Assembly: GCA_963717445.1 (NCBI GenBank)
Contig: OY970334.1
Location: 4,154,001 to 4,218,000 of the forward strand
Direction: 5' to 3'
DNA: 64,000 nt
From: JAGVPT01 sp963717445
GTDB lineage: Bacteria > Bacteroidota > Ignavibacteria > UBA10030 > UBA8401
The number at the start of each line of letters is the position of its first letter. Positions within the stretch are counted from its first letter, which is position 1. The translations under genes and the position numbers were made by a program. Under the pieces are notes generated by a model. It was not told where the DNA came from, searched no databases, and was given only the letters and a program-made list of their open reading frames with translations. This document shows, piece after piece, positions 7,201 to 15,167 of the stretch.

Positions 7201-9060
7201 TTAAACGGCGACTTCAATTTCCTGAAAGAGTTTTCGAAATACTTCCATTGCAGTCCGCTCCCGGTCGCCTAACCGGTAATTAAATCCTTCGAGATATTCA
7301 CGAACTTCAGACGAAGTTAATCCGATCTGTTTTCCATGAAGAGTACCTACACGGTCAAGCCGGGATTCGTTTTTCTCGAGGGCCGCTTCAATGAGTTGCT
7401 TCAATTCGGATTTTTTTTCCGGTCCCAATGATCTTTTAAGAGCCCAGACAGCAAACACGAAGGGCAGTTTTTGCCATTCGTACCACTCTTTTGCAAGGTC
7501 AAAGACAAGCTCGAAGCCGGCAAGTCCGAATTTATTGCAGCGCAACGCTTCATCGCCGATAAGAAGAATCGCGTCGAATTCAGTGTGGTCGTTCACGCCC
7601 GAATGCATTCTCACGAGCGATGCATGAACACCGTATTTTTTTCTCAACAGAACTTGAAGAAGGCGAATTGACGTAGCGGTGTCATCGGTAATTCCAATGC
7701 GCTTCCCTTCCAGATCGCCCCAGCCCTCTTTTGAGAAGAGCATCACACTCTTTACCTGATCGCGTGTTGCAATGCAGTAATTCATCAGCTCAAGATCTTC
7801 ACGCTGCGCGAAATAGTTCATGAGCGAAAAAATTCCCGCGTCGATGAGATGGGCGGTCGAAAGTTCCCCCATCCGGCGCGGAACGACCGGGAGAATTTTA
7901 AACTGCCGTTTTTCGAAGTCGGAATAAAACGGAACGGAATTAAGGTATGGTATTTTTCCAATGACGTTTTCGGCGTATAATTTCAGAGGATTATAGTAGA
8001 CGTCGCGTTCGACCGGGATTTTACCCGCATCCCGGATGATTTTGACGATCTGCTCTTTTGCGAGACTCATCGGGCTGACGGCGCCGGCGTTGTGGGCGAT
8101 ATTTTCTCCTCCGACGGTACCGTCCATATCATCAGCCCCGAAATTCAAAGCGACCGACGCCACTTCTTCCGTCAACATCACCCAGTACGCTTTGATGTGT
8201 GGGAAGTTGTCCAGCATCAACCTGGAGACGGCGATAGTTTTTAAATCGTCAATCGCCGATGTGAACTCGTTCCTCGGTTTAATACCTGTGACGCCCGGTT
8301 GAAATGCCAACGGAATAAATGTCAGGAACCCCCCGGTCTCATCCTGAGCTTCACGCAGCTTCATCATATGAACGACTCGTTCTTCGTACGTTTCGATGTG
8401 GCCGTACAGCATGGTTGAGTTTGTCGGAATGCCGAGCCGGTGTGCCGTCTTGTGAACTTCAAACCAGGTCTTTGCGCCGATTTTTTGATTAAAGAGAAGC
8501 TTTCGCACACGTTCGGAAAAGACTTCGGCTCCTCCTCCCGGCATTGTTCGCATGCCGGCATCTTTCAATTGCAGCAATACTTCCTCAATCGGCAGCTTGA
8601 ATTTTTTGTGGAAAAAATCGATCTCCACTGCAGTGAACGCTTTTATATCGATATGAGGGAATTTCTTTTTGATCTCCCGTATCATGTCAAGATAATATTT
8701 CCAATCCCAGTCTGGATGCAAGCCCCCCGTGATATGCACTTCCTGAATGTTGGGCGTCAGTTTTCCTAGAATGTCCGCGATGGTCATTTCATACGCGTTT
8801 GGTTTTCCCGGCTTCGTTGCAAAATCGCAGAACTTGCAAGAAAGGACGCAAATGTTTGTCGGCTCGATTTTTTGATTGAGAACAAAGTAGACTGCATCGC
8901 CGCTTTTCTGCTGCTGTACTGCATGTGCCATCTTGCCGACGGAGATGAGGTCGTTCGATTGGAACAACGCTATGCCGTCAGTAAGAGAAAGCCGTTCGCC
9001 GGCCTGGATTTTATCCCAGATCGGGAGAAGCGTGTTGTCCCTGAAATTCATAGTAAGCAT
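7201..9060 (-). CDS. mqnE-mqnA: Aminofutalosine synthase-chorismate dehydratase fusion (MqnE-MqnA)
   Basis: A 619-residue protein joining two enzymes. Residues 1 to about 360 are MqnE, a radical SAM aminofutalosine synthase with C71-x3-C75-x2-C78 (CVLSCKFC), VHITGGLHPDW, TMPGGGAEVFSERVR and NFGADDMDGTVGGENIAHNAG. Residues 366-619 are MqnA, chorismate dehydratase, starting GKIPYLNSVPFY and containing ELSTAHLIDAGIFS, KRIGITDDTATS and DAILLIGDEAL. These catalyse steps one and two of the futalosine pathway: chorismate to 3-enolpyruvoylbenzoate, and its coupling with SAM. Usually the two are separate genes; the reading frame here is continuous across the junction near base 7965. ATG at M1 or M4 could be the start. 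Confidence 0.93.
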   Translation of the reverse strand: MLTMNFRDNTLLPIWDKIQAGERLSLTDGIALFQSNDLISVGKMAHAVQQQKSGDAVYFVLNQKIEPTNICVLSCKFCDFATKPGKPNAYEMTIADILGKLTPNIQEVHITGGLHPDWDWKYYLDMIREIKKKFPHIDIKAFTAVEIDFFHKKFKLPIEEVLLQLKDAGMRTMPGGGAEVFSERVRKLLFNQKIGAKTWFEVHKTAHRLGIPTNSTMLYGHIETYEERVVHMMKLREAQDETGGFLTFIPLAFQPGVTGIKPRNEFTSAIDDLKTIAVSRLMLDNFPHIKAYWVMLTEEVASVALNFGADDMDGTVGGENIAHNAGAVSPMSLAKEQIVKIIRDAGKIPVERDVYYNPLKLYAENVIGKIPYLNSVPFYSDFEKRQFKILPVVPRRMGELSTAHLIDAGIFSLMNYFAQREDLELMNYCIATRDQVKSVMLFSKEGWGDLEGKRIGITDDTATSIRLLQVLLRKKYGVHASLVRMHSGVNDHTEFDAILLIGDEALRCNKFGLAGFELVFDLAKEWYEWQKLPFVFAVWALKRSLGPEKKSELKQLIEAALEKNESRLDRVGTLHGKQIGLTSSEVREYLEGFNYRLGDRERTAMEVFRKLFQEIEVAV

Positions 9061-9078
9061 GGCGGTTATTTTTTTGAA

Positions 9079-10851
9079 TTACTTCCAATAACTGTCCCAG
9101 CGATCATCGACCAGCTTCACGATTTTTTCGTCCATAACCAGCGGCTCGGGATAGCCGTCCTTCCATGTGGCATCAATACCCAATGTTCCTCTGTAAATAG
9201 GGGATATCCCGACGAGTTTCTGTTGAGTAAAAATAACGTCCCGTTCGCAGTCGAATCGCGTGAAGACACCCCAAATATAACTCTCCTGATTGTGAATATC
9301 CACATCCTGGCTCACTGCCGCTACAAGTTTTATTCCATCCAGCATCGGTGACTTAAGCAATCTTTTAATTACGGCAGCCCCATCGTGTTTTACTTTGACA
9401 AGGAGCAAGGTCTCTGCGACGAGATTCGCACCGATAATTCTCCGGTCATGTGTCGCTAATTGATGAATAAAAAGCTCGGTTTTTTTTGAAATGTGTGCTT
9501 TGGATATCGGTTTGTTTTTTCTGGTTCCATCCAATATCATTTTGCTGCCGAGGTTCATCGTGTATGATGTGAAGTCGAGCGTATCGAGCGGAACTTTCGG
9601 AAGCAGAATAAAGTCGTAATGCGGGTCGAAGTTGTCGCGCAGGGCATGCAACACCTCTCGAAAATTTCTCGGATCGACATCTTCCGAAACTGCGATGAGG
9701 CATTTTGTCAGCGAAAGCTGCTGCGTTCCCATCAAGCCCAGCGCTGTTTTCATCGCTTCCTTCTGATACCGCTCTTCGATGGAAACAACAAGCAGGTTGT
9801 GAAAACCGGCTTCGTAGTATGCCCACATGCTGTTGACTTCCGAATGGAGGAGTTTGATGAGCGGCCCGAGAATTTTTTGTGTTGCATCACCGAGAAATTT
9901 ATCTTCCATTGGAGGAATGCCGACAACTGCCGCGGGGTAGATGGGATTCTTTCTTCGCGTCATGGCAGTAATATGGAGGACGGGGAATTCGGCGGCTGCA
10001 GAGTAATGTCCGAAGTGATCACCAAAGGGCCCTTCGCTCCGGCGTTCCCGCGGCGGTACGAATCCTTCTAAAATAAATTCAGCATTCGCAGGAACGCTGA
10101 TCGAGACCGAGCGTCCTCCAACAAGCTGTGTACTTTTCTTCCGTAGAAATCCGGCGAACATTGCTTCATCGATTCCTTCAGGGAGAGGCGCAATTGTTGC
10201 GAGGAGCATTGCCGGATCGGTGCCGAGTGCAACGGCGAGTTCCAGTGGTTTGTTTATTTTGTCCGCATGATAATAATGGAAGCCGCCCCCTTTTTGAATT
10301 TGCCAATGCATGCCCGTTGTCTTGGCGTCGAAGACATGCATCCGGTACATGCCGACATTACGTTTTCCGTTTCGCGGGTCGTGCGTGAATACTTGAGGCA
10401 GCGTGATGAATCGTCCGCCATCCTGCGGCCAGCATTGTATGATGGGTAAATCGCTAAGGTTGGCTGTTTCGACAATTTCCTGCGACGGGGCGATCATGAT
10501 ATCGCTCGTTCGGGAAGAAAGAAATCTTCGTGCCATTGCCGGATGTTTGACGAACATTTTCGCGGAGGGGGGAAGAGCTTCCTCAAAAAATGAAACGAGC
10601 TGCCTACCGAGTCTATCCGGTTCTTCGCCAAGCCCAAGCTCAATGCGCCGCTCGCTTGCGAGCGTGTTGATAGCGAGGGGATATTTGGCGCCCTTCACTT
10701 TTTCAAACAGAAGTGCGGGTTTCTTTTCCCTTAGAGCGCGTGTCGCAATTTCCGTAATTTCCAGGATGGGGTCGACTTCGAATGAAACGCGATGAAGTTC
10801 GCCGTTTTTTTCGAGATAGCTGACAAATTCACGAAGGGCAATGAAGCGCAT
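9079..10851 (-). CDS. ubiD: UbiD-family decarboxylase (menaquinone pathway, MqnL-type)
   Basis: A 590-residue UbiD-family decarboxylase, which needs prenylated FMN made by UbiX. Family marks are the N-terminal LREFVSYLEKNGELHRV, the EGPFGDHFGHYS block and the AVVGIPPMEDKFLG region. UbiX (ubiX is the next gene upstream, 5 bp) supplies the cofactor. In futalosine-pathway organisms the UbiA/UbiX/UbiD homologues handle prenylation and decarboxylation of 1,4-dihydroxy-6-naphthoate, and the operon context points to this rather than to ubiquinone synthesis. It is longer than E. coli UbiD (about 500 residues), as many bacterial menaquinone homologues are. Confidence 0.93.
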   Translation of the reverse strand: MRFIALREFVSYLEKNGELHRVSFEVDPILEITEIATRALREKKPALLFEKVKGAKYPLAINTLASERRIELGLGEEPDRLGRQLVSFFEEALPPSAKMFVKHPAMARRFLSSRTSDIMIAPSQEIVETANLSDLPIIQCWPQDGGRFITLPQVFTHDPRNGKRNVGMYRMHVFDAKTTGMHWQIQKGGGFHYYHADKINKPLELAVALGTDPAMLLATIAPLPEGIDEAMFAGFLRKKSTQLVGGRSVSISVPANAEFILEGFVPPRERRSEGPFGDHFGHYSAAAEFPVLHITAMTRRKNPIYPAAVVGIPPMEDKFLGDATQKILGPLIKLLHSEVNSMWAYYEAGFHNLLVVSIEERYQKEAMKTALGLMGTQQLSLTKCLIAVSEDVDPRNFREVLHALRDNFDPHYDFILLPKVPLDTLDFTSYTMNLGSKMILDGTRKNKPISKAHISKKTELFIHQLATHDRRIIGANLVAETLLLVKVKHDGAAVIKRLLKSPMLDGIKLVAAVSQDVDIHNQESYIWGVFTRFDCERDVIFTQQKLVGISPIYRGTLGIDATWKDGYPEPLVMDEKIVKLVDDRWDSYWK

Positions 10852-10856
10852 ACGTC

Positions 10857-11408
10857 TTATTCCAGTTCTTCATTCCGCCAGCCCTGCGATTTCCGTTCTC
10901 CAAGCACGCCGAGAAGTTTATCGGTAAAGCCGGAAACGTACTCATCGACAGTTTTTGGAACAAAGTAGAGCGGAGAAGAAATCGGCATGATCACTGCTCC
11001 GTATTGTGAAAGCCGTGCACATTGTTCCAATGAAACGGTGGAAAGGGGTGTCTCGCGAATGCAGAGAATGAGCTTGAAACGCTCTTTCATGGCGACCTGG
11101 GCAGCTCGCGTGATGAGCGTGTCGCCGATGCCCGATGCAATCTTCCCGAGTGTCGAGGTCGAGCAGGGAAGGATAACGCAGGCGTCAATATGATTCGAAC
11201 CCGAAGCGATCGGAGCCGTCAGGTCGTCATTTGAAAACTGGCGTTTCACATACGGTTGTAATTCCTTTTCCGTAAGGTCGAGCTCGTCTTTCATCAATGC
11301 CTTTCCCCACTTGCTTATGACGAGGTATTTTTCCGCCGTTGATTGCTTAAGAAAATCCACTGCATACACGGCACCCGACGAGCCCGTAATCCCGATGACG
11401 ATTTTCAT
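10857..11408 (-). CDS. ubiX: Flavin prenyltransferase (UbiX/MqnM-type)
   Basis: A 183-residue UbiX-family enzyme that attaches dimethylallyl to FMN, giving prenyl-FMN for UbiD. Seen: the N-terminal flavin loop GITGSSGAVYAVDFL, CVILPCSTSTLGKIASGIGD and the RETPLSTV phosphate-binding motif. The gene overlaps ubiA by 4 bp and ends 5 bp before ubiD, so the three are made together. Length and motifs are complete. Confidence 0.95.
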   Translation of the reverse strand: MKIVIGITGSSGAVYAVDFLKQSTAEKYLVISKWGKALMKDELDLTEKELQPYVKRQFSNDDLTAPIASGSNHIDACVILPCSTSTLGKIASGIGDTLITRAAQVAMKERFKLILCIRETPLSTVSLEQCARLSQYGAVIMPISSPLYFVPKTVDEYVSGFTDKLLGVLGERKSQGWRNEELE

Positions 11409-12238
11409 GCTATAACACTTGGAAGGATGACCATCGCGAAGATGTTGAATCCGAGCAAGATGTTGATTTTAAAAAAGGCAAGTTCGACGTCGTCGGCTTT
11501 TTTCTGCTCAAGATAGAGCAAAAGTCCGCTCAAGAACAGTGGCGGAATTGCAACAAAGCCTTTGAGCGAATGGAAAAATAAGACCACAAGGACGACAAAT
11601 GCAAGGAAATGAAGCCCGGCAGAAATTTGCAGCGCCCGTTCTTTTCCGAAACGAGAGGGAAAAGAAAAGAGGTTGGCGGCCCGGTCGAATTTTTCATCCA
11701 GAGTCGAGTAAATGATATCAAACCCCGTTCCCCAAAACAGGACAAAGATGGGAAGAATCAAACCTGTGCTGATATTGTCGAACGACCCGCTGATGGCAAA
11801 CCATCCGCCAAGAGGTGCCATAGACATGCCGAGGCCGACACCGAAATGTGCCAGCGGCGTAAAGCGTTTCAAATACGGGTAGATAATGAAGACAATAAGG
11901 GGGATCGGCGAGAGACGAAAACAAAAATCTGAAATGAGCTTGGCTGCTGTTATGTAAAGAATAAACCCGGTCGCGAGCACAAAGAAGACCTGCCACAGCG
12001 TAAGCTTTCCGCTTGGTAATTCACGATTTGATGTCCGGGGATTTCTCTTGTCGATTTCACGGTCGATAATACGGTTGAGCGTCATCGCAACGGTGCGCGC
12101 GCCCACCGACGCCAGAAGAACAAGAAGCAAAATTTCATTGGACGGCTTTTCTTTTGACGCGAGGAACACACCACTGTAAATCATGGGCAAGGTGAAAAGC
12201 GTGTGTTCTATTTTGACGAAGTTGAGGAGTTTTTTCAA
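11405..12238 (-). CDS. ubiA: UbiA-family prenyltransferase (menaquinone, MqnP-type)
   Basis: A 277-residue integral membrane prenyltransferase with about eight hydrophobic segments. The first Mg-diphosphate motif is in NRIIDREIDKRNPRT (NxxxDxxxD type) and the second is DIIYSTLDEKFDRA. It should attach the polyprenyl chain to 1,4-dihydroxy-6-naphthoate in the membrane. It is the first gene of the minus-strand menaquinone operon, overlapping ubiX by 4 bp; the upstream gap is repeat-filled with no obvious promoter. The UbiA family also includes ubiquinone and heme O enzymes, but the mqn neighbours decide the call. Confidence 0.92.
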   Translation of the reverse strand: MKKLLNFVKIEHTLFTLPMIYSGVFLASKEKPSNEILLLVLLASVGARTVAMTLNRIIDREIDKRNPRTSNRELPSGKLTLWQVFFVLATGFILYITAAKLISDFCFRLSPIPLIVFIIYPYLKRFTPLAHFGVGLGMSMAPLGGWFAISGSFDNISTGLILPIFVLFWGTGFDIIYSTLDEKFDRAANLFSFPSRFGKERALQISAGLHFLAFVVLVVLFFHSLKGFVAIPPLFLSGLLLYLEQKKADDVELAFFKINILLGFNIFAMVILPSVIA

Positions 12239-12383
12239 TCGGTTGCGGCAAAATTAGAGATGTCCCGGGATTCGATCTGCCATTTACAAAAGCAGCATTC
12301 AATAAATACGGATAAATTTACCCAAAAAAAAACAGCGAGTCAAGGAAGGTTCTAACTTGACAGGAGTACACTTTCAAAGTGAA

Positions 12384-12492
12384 TGTCATCCGGGAAAAAG
12401 TTCCGACGGAATTCCATTGAAGCCTGAATCCATTCAATGAAAGCCGGATGCCGGCTTTTCTCTAATGGACGCCTTCGGCGCCCGGCATGACA
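12384..12492. repeat. TGTCAT...ATGACA dispersed palindromic repeat, copy 2
   Basis: Begins tgtcatccgggaaaaagttcc, has ATTCCA and TGGACG halves in the middle and ends cccggcatgacaag, with a strong internal GCCGGATGCCGGC hairpin. Same plan as the copy at 2106-2183. Confidence 0.65.
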
Positions 12493-12571
12493 AGTCTTTT
12501 TTTGCTATGATTATTCAATATGCACCACTATCGCCTCGACAGTGTTGTGACATTTTTGCGTCTCGCATATT

Positions 12572-12650
12572 AGACGTCGGACACCTTATTGAGAAAGTAA
12601 CGGTATGTCAAAATAATTGATGAGGTAAATCAGTAAGGTGTCCTACATCT
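12572..12650. repeat. 79-bp palindromic element, copy 1
   Basis: The arms agacgtcggacaccttatt and agtaaggtgtcctacatct are inverted repeats separated by about 41 bp. A second copy of exactly the same length lies at 39498-39576. The arms are better conserved than the middle. It may be a small MITE-like element. Confidence 0.7.
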
Positions 12651-12678
12651 TACCCAAATTGTAACACTGGCACCTCGA

Positions 12679-13122
12679 CAGTGTCTCAGTATGCGTGTGC
12701 TTCTCTCTGTCTTCTTTCTCTGTTGCCAGCGAAAGAAGCAAAGAGAGCATCTCGTCCGAAGGACCCCTTTGGGGGAATCGGAACCCATGCGATGCTTCCC
12801 AGCGCACACGCCGAAGAAAACGGCTTACTGGTGCCACTCCGTCAGCTAGCCGTTTTCTTAACGCACGCATCGCCCCCCTTGCACAACGCCGCCGATTCCG
12901 AGCCTAGTCTTTCACCATTTGTTGGATCATATCGAAATCGTGGGTGCGCGCGGGAGGATGGATTCAATCGAAGGGTTTCAATTTCGGTGCACGTGCACAA
13001 TGGAGAATATTCAAACAGTCTTCTTGCACCGAAAGTGATGACCTGTGCGGCTGGGATTGAATCCGCGCGTTACGATTTCGAGAGATTTCTTTGGTTACTT
13101 TCTTTCTTGGAAAGAAAGTAAC
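12679..13122 (+). repeat. Hairpin-ended dispersed element, copy 1 (444 bp)
   Basis: The element runs from cagtgtctcag to a perfect hairpin of 13-bp arms, gttactttctttc-ttg-gaaagaaagtaac. Near the left end lies another hairpin (cttctttc...gaaagaag) within a CTCTCT...AGAGAG stem. It matches the reverse complement of 44090-44371 over both ends and the middle block (gattcaatcgaagggtttca, gggattgaatccg, agatttctttggttac), but has about 170 bp extra on the left. The 146-codon open frame inside looks like a by-product of the repeat, not a gene. Confidence 0.8.
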
Positions 13123-13222
13123 ATCATGAAATTTTAGCACTACCACCTCGACCGATTGTTTGGAAGTCCGTAGCAGTTTTCGTATATTTACAAACAACAT
13201 TTCAAACGGATTTTTGCCAGAC

Positions 13223-14242
13223 ATGCATACTGTTACTCTTATCCCCGGCGACGGAATCGGTCCGAGTATTGCCGAATCGGCGCAGCGGGTCATTGAAGCG
13301 GCAGGTGTCAAGATCGAATGGGAGCTTGCTCCGGCGGGTATTGCGGCGATCGAAACCTACAAGGATCCGATCCCTGAGTTTACCATTCAATCGATTCAAA
13401 AGAATAAAGTTGCGCTGAAAGGCCCTTTAACGACGTTGAGCGGCAAAGGGTTTCGCAGTGTCAATGTAGCACTGAGAAAAGAATTCGATTTGTATGTCAA
13501 TCTTCGTCCGGCAAAATCTTTTGAAGGAGTGTCGTCCCGGTATGCGAATGTCGATCTGGTCATGTTTAGGGAGAATATCGAAGAGTTTTATTCAGGGATC
13601 GAACATTATGTCGATGCGCAAAAGAGTGCCGCAGAAACGATCGGGATTGTCACACGGTTCGGTTCTGAGAGGATCGTCCATGCCGCTTTTGAGTATGCCC
13701 GGAAGCATGGTAGAAAAAAAGTGACGATTGTTCACAAGGCCAACATCATGAAATTCTCCGGGGGATTGTTCCTTGAGGTTGCAAGGGAGGTGGCCCAGAA
13801 GTATCCCGAAATCACAACTGAGGACCGCATCGTCGACAACATGGCGATGCAGCTCGTTCTCAATCCAAATCAATTTGACGTGATCGTCACGACAAATTTG
13901 TTCGGCGATATCTTGTCCGACCTCTGCTCGGGTTTGGTCGGCGGGCTAGGGCTGGCTCCAGGGGCGAATATCGGCTTGAACGCAGCAATCTTCGAAGCAG
14001 TGCACGGCAGCGCGCCCGACATTGCCGGCAAAAATCTTGCCAATCCATGCGCTCTCATCCTTGCCGGCGCAATGATGCTCGAGTATTTGGGGGAAAAAGA
14101 AGCTGCAATGAAAATCCGCAGCGGGGTTGCAAAAATTCTCAAAGAAGGCAAATATGTGACGAAAGATTTAAACCCGCGTTCAACGACAGGGACGGTCGAG
14201 ATGACGGATGCAATCATCAACACTATTCGTTCAATTTCATAA
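13223..14242 (+). CDS. Isocitrate/isopropylmalate dehydrogenase family (NAD-type isocitrate dehydrogenase likely)
   Basis: A 339-residue beta-decarboxylating dehydrogenase that oxidises a 2-hydroxy acid and releases CO2. Seen: TLIPGDGIGPSI at the N-terminus, the substrate arginine region NLRPAKSF, VMFRENIEEFYSG, the metal-binding DNMAMQLV and NLFGDILSDLCSGLVGGLG, and the nucleotide-binding EAVHGSAPDIAGKNLANP. The VMFRENIEEFYSGIE stretch fits NAD-dependent isocitrate dehydrogenase better than LeuB. The frame stays open upstream to a TTG at 13160, but the ATG at 13223 gives the family N-terminus. LeuB or homoisocitrate dehydrogenase are less likely alternatives. Confidence 0.9.
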   Translation: MHTVTLIPGDGIGPSIAESAQRVIEAAGVKIEWELAPAGIAAIETYKDPIPEFTIQSIQKNKVALKGPLTTLSGKGFRSVNVALRKEFDLYVNLRPAKSFEGVSSRYANVDLVMFRENIEEFYSGIEHYVDAQKSAAETIGIVTRFGSERIVHAAFEYARKHGRKKVTIVHKANIMKFSGGLFLEVAREVAQKYPEITTEDRIVDNMAMQLVLNPNQFDVIVTTNLFGDILSDLCSGLVGGLGLAPGANIGLNAAIFEAVHGSAPDIAGKNLANPCALILAGAMMLEYLGEKEAAMKIRSGVAKILKEGKYVTKDLNPRSTTGTVEMTDAIINTIRSIS

Positions 14243-14251
14243 GGGACTTCC

Positions 14252-15040
14252 ATGAAATCAATGTATCGAATTCCCATTATTTTGCTTGTTGCGGTAACGC
14301 TGTTATCCTTCTCTTTGCCCGGGCAACCAAATAAAGTAGGTAAAGGGGTAAGCATAACATGGTACGGTCACTCTGCTTTTAAAGTCTTGACCACAAAAGG
14401 AAAAGTCATTCTCATCGATCCATGGCTCGATAATCCAAAAGCTCCGAGCAGTGCACGTAACATCGACAGAGTTGATTTAATTTTGGTAACACACGGACAC
14501 TTCGACCATATAGGGAATACTGTCGAGCTGGCACAAAAGTTTGATGCAACAGTTGTGTGCAACGGCGACATTGCAGCGTATTTGACGAGCAAGGGGGTGA
14601 AGAAGACGGCAGTTCTCGATTATTCGGGGACATACGAAGTTGACAAACTCAAGGTGATCATGGTGCACGCCGACCATAGTTCCAGCATCGACGAAAACGG
14701 ACAAAAGCTGAATGGCGGTAATGCCGCGGGATTTGTCATCCAATGCGAGAACGGAGTTACATTATATCACGCCGGCGATACGGGCATTTTCGGTGATATG
14801 AAGCTGATCGCCGAACTCTATAAACCCGACATCGTCATGATTCCTATCGGCGGTGTCTACACCATGGGCCCGAAAGAGGCGGCCAAAGCCTGCGAACTTC
14901 TCAATCCTAAATGCATCATCCCCATGCATTACGGAACTTTCCCGGCGTTGACGGGCTCGCCTGTTGATCTTAAGAATTTCTTGCCCCCGCAATTGAAGGG
15001 TAAGGTTGCTGATATTCTTCCTGGCGACACGGTGAATTAA
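14252..15040 (+). CDS. Exported metallo-beta-lactamase-fold hydrolase (UPF0173-like)
   Basis: A 262-residue protein with an N-terminal hydrophobic signal segment (residues 5-23), then a UPF0173-type metal-dependent hydrolase domain: ITWYGHSAFKV, the HxHxDH zinc motif as THGHFDHIG, HADHSS, LYHAGDTGIFGDMKLI and the final PMHYGTFPAL. UPF0173 proteins are usually cytosolic and about 225 residues; the signal segment here points to export to the periplasm. Substrate unknown. It follows the isocitrate dehydrogenase gene by 9 bp, so may share its transcript. Confidence 0.88.
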   Translation: MKSMYRIPIILLVAVTLLSFSLPGQPNKVGKGVSITWYGHSAFKVLTTKGKVILIDPWLDNPKAPSSARNIDRVDLILVTHGHFDHIGNTVELAQKFDATVVCNGDIAAYLTSKGVKKTAVLDYSGTYEVDKLKVIMVHADHSSSIDENGQKLNGGNAAGFVIQCENGVTLYHAGDTGIFGDMKLIAELYKPDIVMIPIGGVYTMGPKEAAKACELLNPKCIIPMHYGTFPALTGSPVDLKNFLPPQLKGKVADILPGDTVN

Positions 15041-15076
15041 TGTGTTGAGGATTCACAATAATTTAAAGAGCCAGGA

Positions 15077-15136
15077 TCACGCAAAGACGCAAGGTGCAAA
15101 ATGTTTTAAAGACAAAATCTTTGCGACTTCGCGAGA
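15077..15136. repeat. GCAAAG-hairpin repeat, copy 1
   Basis: The left arm tcacgcaaagacgcaaggt pairs with ctttgcgacttcgcgaga. Between genes, 36 bp after the metallo-hydrolase stop. Other members are listed at 28932, 34126, 41619, 45725 and 47548. Confidence 0.75.
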
Positions 15137-15167
15137 TGTAATTTTTCAATTGTTTCATTCTTAGGCA

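Larger units (their letters stand above)
12239..13222. other. Repeat-rich intergenic region of about 1 kb
   Basis: No credible gene. It carries a TGTCAT-type element (12384-12492), a 79-bp palindrome (12572-12650) and the 444-bp hairpin-ended element (12679-13122). A short motif close to cactNNcNcctcgac occurs three times, near 12525, 12667 and 13138, flanking the repeats. Confidence 0.7.

Noticed and set aside
12681..13121. A 146-codon frame inside the hairpin-ended element
   Set aside because: It follows the repeat edges and has no good start site; copy 2 of the repeat does not keep the frame.
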